A stretch of 7,234 bases of DNA from Chloroflexota bacterium (GCA_021812735.1 JAKAMV010000521.1:1-7234), one strand, 5' to 3'. Numbered from the stretch's first letter, positions 1 through 5,229 are shown. Notes: a model not told the origin generated them from the letters alone. A program made the numbers and translations.

Positions 1-555
1 GATCCCGAGCGCGACGCCGCCCGCGACCGCGCGCCCGCGGCTCGACGGCCCCGCGCCCACGGCGAGCACGAGCGCGCCGAACGCCAGGCCGTACCAGGCG
101 TCGAGGTTGCCGAACAGCACGGCGACCGCGAACGGCAGGACCAGGGCGGCCATCGCCACCGCCTTGACAGCGTCGGTGCGCGCGGTGGCCGACCGGCCCG
201 CGGCGAGCGCCAGCCGCCACGCCACCACGCCCAGGCCAAGGGTGGCGCCCAGGCCCCACAGGACCAGCACGGCGCCGTCGCCCAGCCACGCCACCAGCGC
301 CATGGCCTGCGCCACCGGCGGCGGGTACGAGTAGAACAGCGCGGTGGCGTCTGGCGAGGCGCCCGACAGCATCGCCGGGTCGTACGGGCTCTGGCCCGCG
401 GTCACGCGCCGGGCCGCCTCGAGCAGCAGCGACAGGTCGAAGCCCGCCTTGGGCGGCGTGGACTGCCACAGCACCCAGCCGATGTAGGCGACGCCCGCCC
501 AGCCGATGGCCCCCACCAGGAGCCACGCCGCCAGCCCGTCGACCGCGCGCCTCAC
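1..555 (-). CDS. GT87-like (DUF2029) polytopic membrane glycosyltransferase, 3' end outside the window
   Basis: The frame is open for exactly 185 codons from a GTG at 555 to the window edge, so the C-terminal part is missing. Residues 8-31 form the first membrane helix. The following loop reads FDLSLLLEAARRVTAGQSPY (residues 39-58), matching the GT87 pattern of a loop Asp (here D40), an aromatic/helical stretch and a G..-Y turn. A YPPP motif after this leads into the next helices. Family knowledge: GT87 enzymes are membrane mannosyltransferases or relatives that use polyprenyl-phosphate sugars on the outer face of the membrane. The start overlaps the stop of the upstream gene as GTGA (552-555), so the two are translationally coupled and probably in one operon. 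Substrate and acceptor are unknown. The family assignment rests on topology and the loop motif only. Confidence 0.72.
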   Translation of the reverse strand, partial: MRRAVDGLAAWLLVGAIGWAGVAYIGWVLWQSTPPKAGFDLSLLLEAARRVTAGQSPYDPAMLSGASPDATALFYSYPPPVAQAMALVAWLGDGAVLVLWGLGATLGLGVVAWRLALAAGRSATARTDAVKAVAMAALVLPFAVAVLFGNLDAWYGLAFGALVLAVGAGPSSRGRAVAGGVALGI

Positions 556-1442
556 GGCGCCGCCTCGGCCCGCTCGGTGTCGCGCGGCCCGCCGAGCGCG
601 GCGAGCAGCGAGGAGAGCAGGTAGACGAGCAGCCTCGGGTAGGTCACCACGGCCAGCACGAGGGCGGCGGCCCATCCGAACCTTGTCCGCACGAGCGGCC
701 ACGCCACTACCGCCAACGTCACCGCCATGGCAGCCCACAGCAGCGGGCTCACCACGTACGGCGAGACGTTCAGCACGGCGAAGGCCGGGTGCAGCCAGCT
801 GAGCTGGAGAAAGGCGGATGACCCGCGCGGCTCCACCACCACCTGCACGCCGACGATGACCCCGGTCCAGAGGGCGAGCCGGACCAGCAACCGGAGGTCG
901 CGGCGCGCCGCCCAGTGGACGGCGGCGAGGAGGGGGACGAGCTTTATGTTGCCGGCCAAGGCGATGCCCGCCGGCGAGCCGAACGCCATCAGCATGGTCA
1001 CGATCGGCTCGGCTTGGCCCACGGACAGCGCCCAGCCGATCGGCAACGCGAGCCAGCACGCCACCAGGATGGACTCTTGCCGGATGCCGATCCGCCAGAG
1101 GGTCAGCCCCAGCGCTCCGAGCATGGCGGCCATCCAGATCACCGCGGCCGCAGGGAAGGGCAGGAGCGCCAGCGGCCGCCAGAGGATGGCGAGCAGCGGC
1201 GGGTTGAGGTACAACCCCACGCTGTCGCTCGCCGAGGTGTCGTAGAGAGGCAGGCCGACGTTGAGGCGAGCACCGGCGTCATAGTAGACGCGCGCATCGG
1301 CCAGCGGATCGGTGGACAGGTGCAATGCCACCGTCTCGACGCCGAGCAGGAGCCCCACTGCCGCTCCCGCCCACAGCACCGCCGTCACCGCACGCCGACC
1401 CCGCGGCGAGAGCCGGATCGCGAGGGCGGGCACGGGCGGCAT
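552..1442 (-). CDS. GT87-like (DUF2029) polytopic membrane glycosyltransferase
   Basis: A 296-residue protein from the ATG at 1442. The frame stays open upstream to an ATG at 1541, but those 33 extra residues are Arg/Pro-rich, lie across the 26-bp repeat and lie upstream of the likely -10 box, so I prefer 1442. After a basic N-terminus (R10, R14, R16, R17) the first helix spans about 18-42. The loop D49-ARVYYDAGARLNVGLPLYD (to D68) is a good GT87 signature, followed by LNPPLLAILWRPLALLP. A GNIKLVPLLAAVHWAARRD segment and a YPRLLVYLL C-terminal helix also fit the family. It is shorter than most GT87 members (usually near 400), but the landmark motifs are present. Likely role: transfer of a polyprenyl-phosphate-linked sugar at the outer membrane face. 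It overlaps the next gene by GTGA. The sugar is unknown. Confidence 0.78.
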   Translation of the reverse strand: MPPVPALAIRLSPRGRRAVTAVLWAGAAVGLLLGVETVALHLSTDPLADARVYYDAGARLNVGLPLYDTSASDSVGLYLNPPLLAILWRPLALLPFPAAAVIWMAAMLGALGLTLWRIGIRQESILVACWLALPIGWALSVGQAEPIVTMLMAFGSPAGIALAGNIKLVPLLAAVHWAARRDLRLLVRLALWTGVIVGVQVVVEPRGSSAFLQLSWLHPAFAVLNVSPYVVSPLLWAAMAVTLAVVAWPLVRTRFGWAAALVLAVVTYPRLLVYLLSSLLAALGGPRDTERAEAAP

Positions 1443-1449
1443 GGCGCGC

Positions 1450-1455
1450 ACTCTA
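1450..1455 (-). promoter_or_regulatory. Probable -10 box of the GT87 operon, near-leaderless
   Basis: On the minus strand TAGAGT (1455-1450) fits the TAnnnT -10 pattern. Only seven bases separate it from the ATG at 1442, so transcription would begin at or next to the start codon. No Shine-Dalgarno sequence is visible before this ATG, in keeping with a leaderless mRNA. I see no good -35 hexamer. The 26-bp repeat lies 21 bases upstream of the box. Confidence 0.45.
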
Positions 1456-1476
1456 CGCTGCGGCAAGGTGCGTCGA

Positions 1477-1502
1477 GGTGGGCGATTCGTACCCCTTCGG
1501 AG
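1477..1502 (+). repeat. 26-bp direct repeat, left copy
   Basis: This sequence begins GGTGGGCGATTCG and ends ACCCCTTCGGAG. It is identical over 26 bases, in the same orientation, to 3451-3476, and the flanks differ on both sides. It lies upstream of the GT87 promoter at one end of the low-GC block. It could be a boundary of an inserted segment, a dispersed intergenic repeat, or a regulator binding site. Confidence 0.9.
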
Positions 1503-1554
1503 TGTTGGCCAGCCAACCGCTGTCGGGGGTTGCCCCGCCATGGATGCAGCGGAA

Positions 1555-1572
1555 CGCCCCTACGCAGGGGCG
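1555..1572. terminator. GC-rich stem-loop at the end of the gene remnant
   Basis: CGCCCC (1555-1560) and GGGGCG (1567-1572) form a perfect 6-bp stem with the loop TACGCA. The stop codon of the minus-strand remnant (1562-1560) lies at the loop/stem edge. There is no U-tract on either strand, so terminator function is uncertain. A second small hairpin, CGGGG-GTTG-CCCCG, lies at 1524-1537. I see no gene between 1503 and 1559. Confidence 0.3.
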
Positions 1573-1754
1573 ATGTGCGCATCGTCCACTCCCCGAGCCT
1601 CGAAGTACGCGCCGATCGCGACGAGGAGGGTGTCGGCGAGCCGGACGGCCTGTCGGGCGTCGTCGCCGGTGACCGCGTCGCCCTCGTCTGGGCAGCGAGC
1701 CGACGTCTCGAGGTCGGCCAGCCAGGCCAGGTCGGCGGCGCTGCGGTTGACAGT
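1560..1754 (-). pseudogene. 3' remnant resembling the C-terminus of a Gfo/Idh/MocA-family oxidoreductase
   Basis: Minus-strand codons from 1754 down to the TAG at 1562-1560 read 64 protein-like residues. They include DLAWLADLETSAR, then AVTGDDARQAVRLADTLLVA, then FEARGVDDAHIAPA and the stop. The pattern of a hydrophobic D-L..L segment, a V-T-G-D-D turn and a long A-x-x-L-A-D helix ending in A/S-R-G resembles the C-terminal helices of Gfo/Idh/MocA NAD(P)-dependent sugar dehydrogenases. The frame stays open up to about 1820, where it meets TAG, but has no ATG, GTG or TTG start. The whole N-terminal Rossmann domain is missing. The plus-strand promoter of the next operon overlaps its broken end, so I infer that the gene was cut when the HTH operon arrived. 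The family match is from memory of the motif and is tentative. Confidence 0.42.
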
Positions 1755-1774
1755 GCCTCCCGCTCCGGTATGCT
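1747..1774 (+). promoter_or_regulatory. Promoter of the HTH operon
   Basis: A consensus -35 TTGACA (1747-1752) is followed after 16 bases by TATGCT (1769-1774), four of six matches to TATAAT. Transcription would start near 1781, giving a leader of about 23 bases. AGAGAGG (1786-1792) could serve as a ribosome binding site 11 bases before the ATG at 1804. This is the most consensus-like promoter in the window. Confidence 0.65.
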
Positions 1775-1783
1775 GAGGATACC
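1767..1783. promoter_or_regulatory. Inverted repeat over the -10 box, candidate operator
   Basis: GGTAT (1767-1771) and ATACC (1779-1783) are perfect 5-base inverted arms separated by seven bases. They span the -10 box and the expected start point of the HTH operon. A repressor bound here would block transcription. The first gene of the operon encodes a DNA-binding protein, so autoregulation is a natural inference. The arms are short and could be chance. Confidence 0.35.
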
Positions 1784-1803
1784 GAAGAGAGGCACATAAA
1801 CCG

Positions 1804-2073
1804 ATGGACCGACTCTACTACACGCCCCGAGAGGTCGCCGAGATCCTCAGGATCAGCGACGACAAAGTGCTCGAGATGGTGAACTCGGGCGCCATGCCCG
1901 GGCTGCGCATTTCACCTCGCATCACCCGGATCCCGATTGCGGCTTTCGACCAGTGGCGTGCAGGCTTCGTTCCCCGGCGTCGCGAGATCGTGGTCAAGCC
2001 TGCGGAGAGACAGGTTGTGGTCGGTGAGGGCGAACGCCTTCCCGTCGCCGCGCGGCGCGTGGCCGCAGGGTGA
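1804..2073 (+). CDS. Excisionase-type helix-turn-helix DNA-binding protein (HTH_17-like)
   Basis: An 89-residue protein. Residues 5-51 match the MerR/excisionase-like HTH_17 pattern: YYTPREVAEILRIS (helix 1, turn and start of the recognition helix), then DDKVLEMVNSGAMPGLRI, then an R-I-T-R-I-P-I strand and AFDQW. Family knowledge: such domains occur in phage/ICE excisionases, in small regulators and in some antitoxins. The tail from about 54 is basic (RRRE, RRV) and has no recognised domain. The ATG at 1804 follows a strong promoter. The stop overlaps the GTG of the next gene as GTGA (2070-2073), so the pair is coupled. No integrase lies nearby, so a regulator or antitoxin of its partner gene seems likelier than a true excisionase. 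Local GC (about 63% at 1861-1920) is well below that of the flanking glycosyltransferase genes. Confidence 0.8.
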   Translation: MDRLYYTPREVAEILRISDDKVLEMVNSGAMPGLRISPRITRIPIAAFDQWRAGFVPRRREIVVKPAERQVVVGEGERLPVAARRVAAG

Positions 2074-2561
2074 CGCCCGTCTCGGAAGCGGACCTCGCGT
2101 CGTACCTCGTCGAAATCGTCAACTGGGGCGAGCGCTTGGCGATCACGTTCGTTGGCGTGGAGGACGAGCTCGTCCTCGGACGTGAGCCCGATGGCGCGCT
2201 CGTCATCGACCTGGGGGGTCGACTGCCGACGGGCCCGGGGACGAACGCCCCGGAGCTCGACGTCTTCGAGAGGTGGAGGCTGGCGCCAGGACGCGGCTAC
2301 ACGCGCTCCGAGTACCGGTTCGAGCTGCGCCACCACGAGCTCGACTACCGTCGTGCGTTGCACCGTCACGACGAGGAGCACTTCGCCCGGCAATACCAGG
2401 TGGCGACCCACGAGCACTGCGAGGCAGTGATGGGTGTCGAGGCGTGCGGCCACTACTTCGGCTTCCCAGTGCAGAGCGCCATCGACGGCATGTCGAGGCT
2501 CTACGAGGTGTGGCTCCAGGATCGGAAACCGGACTGCTCCGCGCTGCGCTGCCTCGGATAG
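2070..2561 (+). CDS. Uncharacterised His/Cys-rich protein, partner of the HTH protein
   Basis: A 163-residue soluble protein that I do not recognise. It starts at GTG 2070, overlapping the HTH gene's stop by four bases. The N-terminal half (residues 9-65) looks like alternating strands (ITFVGVEDELVLG, ALVIDLGG). The middle and C-terminal part concentrate histidines and cysteines: H88, H89, H98, H100, H104, H114, H116, C117, C126, H128. The segment H114-E-H116-C117, eight residues, C126-G-H128 could bind a metal. The run R94-R95-A-L-H98-R-H100-D-E-E-H104 is also rich in charged, potentially catalytic residues. There is no signal peptide or membrane helix. A small HTH gene followed by an overlapping cytoplasmic protein beside vapBC suggests a toxin-antitoxin-like or defence module. 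A distant resemblance to TumE-type (DUF6516) proteins crossed my mind but is not firm. Local GC is about 62% (2101-2160). Confidence 0.72.
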   Translation: MTPVSEADLASYLVEIVNWGERLAITFVGVEDELVLGREPDGALVIDLGGRLPTGPGTNAPELDVFERWRLAPGRGYTRSEYRFELRHHELDYRRALHRHDEEHFARQYQVATHEHCEAVMGVEACGHYFGFPVQSAIDGMSRLYEVWLQDRKPDCSALRCLG

Positions 2562-2578
2562 TGCCGCTCAGCGGAGGC
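2551..2578. terminator. Hairpin between convergent stop codons
   Basis: GCCT (2551-2554) can pair with AGGC (2575-2578), and inside it CCGC (2564-2567) with GCGG (2571-2574) around a TCA loop, leaving an eight-base bulge. The structure covers the end of the plus-strand partner gene and the stop of the minus-strand vapC, only six bases apart. It could separate the convergent transcripts, but it has no U-tract. Confidence 0.3.
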
Positions 2579-2984
2579 TGCCCTGCGGGGCTGCCCAGCG
2601 GACGGGCTGCCCTGTGATCGACGCGATGAGCTCGTAGTCCCCATCGTAGTGGACGACCGTCAGGCCGTTGCGGGCAGCGACTGACGCGGTGAGGAGGTCC
2701 TGGTGGCCCACCCGGCGGTGCTGCGGGCCGCCGCCGCGACGCAGCAGCTCTCGCCACACGCGCCGCCCCTCGTCCCAGTCCTGCGGCTCGACGCGGTAAA
2801 GGCTGCAGCCGGACAGGTCGTCCTCGATCTGGGCGTAGTCCGTGGCGTCTCGCGCGCTGTAGAGCAGCTCCATCACGATCATGTCCGTGACGCCAACGAG
2901 GCCGGCAAGGAACCGGAGCTGGAAGTCCGGGAGCTCGGCCTGGTGCGCCCAGACGGACGTGTCAGCAATCTCAACGGTCAGCAT
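2568..2984 (-). CDS. vapC: VapC-type PIN-domain ribonuclease toxin
   Basis: A 138-residue PIN-domain protein. It begins with the family hallmark strand EIADTSVWAH, where D8 is the first metal-binding acid. E39 in VMELLYSAR is the second. HQDLLTASVAARNGLTVVHYD supplies D96 and D114, with D116 close by. The spacing and total length are normal for VapC. Family knowledge: VapC toxins are Mg2+-dependent endoribonucleases that cut tRNAs or rRNA and stop translation when free of their antitoxin. The start ATG (2984-2982) overlaps the antitoxin's stop by one base (TGATG), so toxin synthesis depends on antitoxin translation. All acidic positions are present, so the toxin looks intact. The target RNA cannot be told from the sequence. 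It converges on the uncharacterised gene 2070-2561. Confidence 0.9.
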   Translation of the reverse strand: MLTVEIADTSVWAHQAELPDFQLRFLAGLVGVTDMIVMELLYSARDATDYAQIEDDLSGCSLYRVEPQDWDEGRRVWRELLRRGGGPQHRRVGHQDLLTASVAARNGLTVVHYDGDYELIASITGQPVRWAAPQGSLR

Positions 2985-3310
2985 CAGCGGGACCGGTCAG
3001 GCGAGTCCGCGGCGATGCCGCGCTGCCGTGGAGGGGCAGCGGCCGTCTTTGCGCCAGTCGGCTGCCCCACATCGGCAAGGGCCGCTGCCGTCTCGTCGGG
3101 CTGGGGGAGGAACTGCCGCGGGGTCCGCATCTCGGGCAGCAGGCCCTTGAGGTTGCTCCAGTCGCGGGCCATCAGACGGGCGCGCGCCTGGCGGGCGACC
3201 GCTTCGCGGAGGGCGGCGTGGACCGTGTCGGTGGTGCGGGTTGTGCCGAGCGCCGCCGCCGCCTCGGCGAGGAGATCGCGATCCAGGTCGAGGGTGGTAT
3301 GCGTCTTCAT
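2984..3310 (-). CDS. vapB: VapB-type antitoxin (ribbon-helix-helix-like)
   Basis: A 108-residue protein starting at ATG 3310. The N-terminus MKTHTTLDLDRDLLAEAAAA (1-20), then LGTTRTTDTVHAALREAVARQ (21-41), is the classical VapB pattern: a strand that docks in DNA, followed by two helices. I chose the ATG at 3310 over one seven codons upstream because GGAGGG lies just before it. The toxin-binding part should be roughly residues 45-75 (RDWSNLKGLLPEMR). After this comes an unusual Pro/Ala/Arg-rich tail of about 35 residues, longer than in most VapB proteins, that carries the frame into the TGATG overlap with vapC. Role: it binds and neutralises VapC and, with it, represses the shared promoter. 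The perfect palindrome over the promoter fits that role. Confidence 0.85.
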   Translation of the reverse strand: MKTHTTLDLDRDLLAEAAAALGTTRTTDTVHAALREAVARQARARLMARDWSNLKGLLPEMRTPRQFLPQPDETAAALADVGQPTGAKTAAAPPRQRGIAADSPDRSR

Positions 3311-3314
3311 GTGT

Positions 3315-3320
3315 CCCTCC
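3315..3320 (-). promoter_or_regulatory. Shine-Dalgarno sequence that decides the vapB start
   Basis: GGAGGG on the minus strand (3320-3315), four bases before the ATG at 3310, is the clearest ribosome binding site in the window. It favours this ATG over the alternative at 3331. Confidence 0.7.
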
Positions 3321-3343
3321 GGCTGGACCAAGAGCGCTGTTTG

Positions 3344-3363
3344 TGCATAGCTGCATGATGCAG
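3344..3363. promoter_or_regulatory. Palindromic operator of vapBC
   Basis: CTGCATGATGCAG (3351-3363) is a perfect 13-base palindrome (six-base arms around one base). A further TGCAT half-site begins at 3344, eight bases from the TGCAT at 3352. It overlaps the -10 box by two bases and covers the expected transcription start. VapBC complexes usually repress their own promoter at such inverted repeats, so this is very likely the autoregulatory operator. Confidence 0.65.
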
Positions 3364-3391
3364 TTTACGCAGTGACGGCTTGGCAGATCAA
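3362..3391 (-). promoter_or_regulatory. Promoter of vapBC
   Basis: On the minus strand TTGATC (3391-3386, four of six matches to TTGACA) is followed after 18 bases by TAAACT (3367-3362, TAnnnT type). Transcription would begin near 3355, inside the palindrome, leaving a leader of about 45 bases before the ATG at 3310. Confidence 0.55.
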
Positions 3392-3450
3392 GCATGACGG
3401 CTCGGGATGGAGCTCGCGAGCGCGTCCCGCGCCACCGGATCGCCGGCCTC

Positions 3451-3476
3451 GGTGGGCGATTCGTACCCCTTCGGAG
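3451..3476 (+). repeat. 26-bp direct repeat, right copy
   Basis: Identical over 26 bases and in the same orientation to 1477-1502, with unrelated flanks. It lies 16 bases upstream of the -10 box of the GT39 operon. Its last bases (TTCGGA, 3470-3475) sit 17 bases before that box, where a -35 would be, but match TTGACA at only three positions. Confidence 0.9.
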
Positions 3477-3489
3477 CGTCGGCGCCCGG

Positions 3490-3498
3490 TGCTAGGCT
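3490..3498 (+). promoter_or_regulatory. Extended -10 promoter of the GT39 operon, near-leaderless
   Basis: TGC (3490-3492) followed by TAGGCT (3493-3498) is an extended -10 of TGn-TAnnnT type. Nine bases separate it from the GTG at 3508, so the transcript would start at or within a few bases of the start codon. No Shine-Dalgarno sequence is visible. The arrangement mirrors that of the GT87 operon. Confidence 0.5.
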
Positions 3499-3507
3499 GC
3501 ACCGGCC

Positions 3508-5139
3508 GTGGGGATCCCGATCGCCCTGTACCTGCTCGCGTTCGTCGGCCGGCTCGTCCTGGTGGGCGGCTTCCCCGACCCCGCCTACCCCGATTCCTTC
3601 TACTACGTGGACGTGGCACGGCAGCTGGCGGCCGGCCACGGCTTCAACACCGACGTCCTGTGGATCTTCCCCGAGGTGGGCGGCAGGATCCCCGCCAACC
3701 CGGTGCTGCCCATCCCGTCCAACGCGCACTGGATGCCGCTCGCGTCCATCGTCCAGGTGCCGTTCATCTGGCTGCTGGGTCCCACGGCGCTCGCGTCGGC
3801 GCTGCCCTTCGCGCTCATCGGCGCCACCGCCGCGCCGCTGGCCTGGGTGATCGGGCGCGACGCCGGCGCGCCGCGCTACGTGGCGCTCGGGGCGGGACTC
3901 CTGACCGCCTTCCCGGGCCTGACCTGGGTCTACATGGCCCAGCCCGACAACTTCAGCCTGTACCAGCCGATGGTGGCGGGGGCGCTGTGGCTGACCGCCC
4001 GGGGCCTCCGCGGCAGCCGCCGCTCGTTCCTGCTGACGGGGGTGCTGGCCGGGCTCGCCACGCTGGCGCGCAACGACGGCGTGCTGGTCCTGGGCGTGAT
4101 GGGCCTCGCGTTCCTGTGGGACCGCTGGCGGGCGCGGCGCGCGTTCGGCGACGAGCCGGCCCGGCCGGTGCGCATCCCGTTCTGGGCGGCCATCGGCTCG
4201 GTGGTCCTGTTCACGCTCTGCGTGGGGCCCTGGTTCGCCCGCCAGCTGCTGGTGTTCGGCTCGCTCTCGCCGTCCACGGCCACCGGCAAGGTGCTGTTCA
4301 TCCGCAACATCGGCGAGTGGAACAGCATCACCACACCGGCCACACTGGACCACCTGCTGGGGATGGGGATCGGGCCGCTGCTGCTCACCCGGATCGGCGG
4401 TCTCGTGGCGGCCGCGTTCATCTTCAGCGTGCTCGTCGGGGCGGTGATCCTGGTCCCGCCGATGCTGGTGGGCGCCTGGCACCGGCGCCGCGACGTCTGG
4501 TTCGGGCCGTACCTCGCCTACGCGGTCGCGCTGTTCCTGTTCTCGGGGATCGTGTCGGCGGTGCATGTCCCCGGCGGCACGTTCATCCACTCGGCCGTGG
4601 CGCTGGCGCCGCACGGGTACGTGCTCGCGCTCGAGGGCATCGTCGTGGCCGTGGGCTGGATCGCCAGGCGGCGGCCCTCGTGGGACGCCGGGCAGGCCGG
4701 ACGGGTCTTCACGGGCGCGGCGGTCGGGTTCGGGGTCCTGGCGGCCGCGGCCGGAGCGCTGAGTGTCCACGCTTCGTGGGCGTCCAGCGCACGGCTGGTG
4801 CAGCAGGCGGGGGCGGCGCTCGACGCGGCCGGCGCCCCCGCGGACGACCGCGTGATGTCGATCGACGCGTCGGGGACGAAGTACTGGACGGGGCATCCGG
4901 GCGTGGTGCTGGTCAACGACCCGCTCGACACCGTCTACCAGGTAGCCAAGGCGTACGACACGCGCTGGCTGGTCCTCGAGCCGGACGACACGGTCCCGGC
5001 CGCGGCCCAGATCCTCGTCGACGGCAACCGGCCGCCGTGGGTCGGCCCGCCGATCCTGGCTCGGCCCGACGTCTCGGTGTACCCGCTGTGCACCGTCCCG
5101 TCCGACACCCGGTGCGGCAGCGCGGGCGCCGCCCCGTGA
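3508..5139 (+). CDS. GT39/PMT_2-like (ArnT-like) membrane glycosyltransferase
   Basis: A 543-residue polytopic protein from GTG 3508. A first helix (about 4-21) is followed by the loop YPDSFYYVDVARQLAAGHGF (27-46). Its Asp-aromatic-aromatic arrangement (D29, Y32, Y33) is the hallmark of GT39/ArnT-type GT-C enzymes, where the loop Asp is catalytic. Further marks are HWMPLASIVQVPF, QPD (145-147), a helix end with R188-N189-D190-G, and GGTFIH (356-361). The last 120 or so residues form a soluble domain (RVMSID, WLVLEPDD, a late pair of Cys). Family role: transfer of sugar from polyprenyl phosphate to lipid, protein or glycan at the outer membrane face. The same motifs recur in the next gene, so the two are tandem paralogues. 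The stop TGA overlaps a GTG (5136), but that GTG is no longer in frame with the next gene because of a 47-bp duplication. The substrate is unknown. Confidence 0.82.
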   Translation: MGIPIALYLLAFVGRLVLVGGFPDPAYPDSFYYVDVARQLAAGHGFNTDVLWIFPEVGGRIPANPVLPIPSNAHWMPLASIVQVPFIWLLGPTALASALPFALIGATAAPLAWVIGRDAGAPRYVALGAGLLTAFPGLTWVYMAQPDNFSLYQPMVAGALWLTARGLRGSRRSFLLTGVLAGLATLARNDGVLVLGVMGLAFLWDRWRARRAFGDEPARPVRIPFWAAIGSVVLFTLCVGPWFARQLLVFGSLSPSTATGKVLFIRNIGEWNSITTPATLDHLLGMGIGPLLLTRIGGLVAAAFIFSVLVGAVILVPPMLVGAWHRRRDVWFGPYLAYAVALFLFSGIVSAVHVPGGTFIHSAVALAPHGYVLALEGIVVAVGWIARRRPSWDAGQAGRVFTGAAVGFGVLAAAAGALSVHASWASSARLVQQAGAALDAAGAPADDRVMSIDASGTKYWTGHPGVVLVNDPLDTVYQVAKAYDTRWLVLEPDDTVPAAAQILVDGNRPPWVGPPILARPDVSVYPLCTVPSDTRCGSAGAAP

Positions 5140-5186
5140 GCCGCCCCGTGAGCCGCCCCGTGAGCCGCCGCGAGGACGCGCTGTGA
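5136..5186 (+). other. 16-codon ORF created by the duplication
   Basis: The GTG at 5136, which overlaps the stop of the first GT39 gene, opens a frame of 16 codons (MSRPVSRPVSRREDAL) that stops at TGA 5184-5186. That TGA in turn overlaps the GTG at 5183, which starts the same peptide again and continues into the second GT39 protein. It is the start of the original gene cut off by the duplication, not a likely functional peptide. Ribosomes terminating here could re-initiate at 5183. Confidence 0.6.
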
Positions 5187-5229
5187 GCCGCCCCGTGAGC
5201 CGCCCCGTGAGCCGCCGCGAGGACGCGCT
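5136..5229 (+). repeat. Perfect 47-bp tandem duplication at the GT39 gene junction
   Basis: Bases 5136-5182 and 5183-5229 are identical. Each unit holds two copies of the 12-mer GTGAGCCGCCCC, then GTGAGCCGCC and GCGAGGACGCGCT. The unit starts with the GTGA that forms the stop/start overlap. Because 47 is not a multiple of three, the second copy lies in another frame from the first. The 12-mer also extends four bases to the left (GCCGCCCCGTGA at 5128), consistent with slippage at a simple repeat. Confidence 0.95.

Noticed and set aside
1385..1797. Several minus- and plus-strand frames over 1312-1800
   Set aside because: They are low-complexity Arg/Pro/Ser translations in frames other than that of the oxidoreductase-like remnant, and they cross the 26-bp repeat and the GT87 promoter. 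None has a domain.
1842..1854. Perfect 13-base palindrome GATCCT-C-AGGATC inside the HTH gene
   Set aside because: It lies within codons for a conserved part of the HTH domain (EILRIS) and is most simply explained by coding, although an internal operator is not ruled out.
3350..3450. Minus-strand reading ending in SSIPSRHA before the vapBC promoter, as a second gene fragment
   Set aside because: It is a short stretch without a start or recognisable domain, read through the 26-bp repeat and antisense to the GT39 leader.
3451..3476. The 26-mer as the T-arm end of a tRNA gene (GTACGAATC resembles GTTCGAATC)
   Set aside because: The flanking stem positions do not pair, there is no acceptor stem or CCA, and neither copy has an anticodon arm nearby. 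An attachment-site origin from a tRNA fragment cannot be excluded but is not supported.
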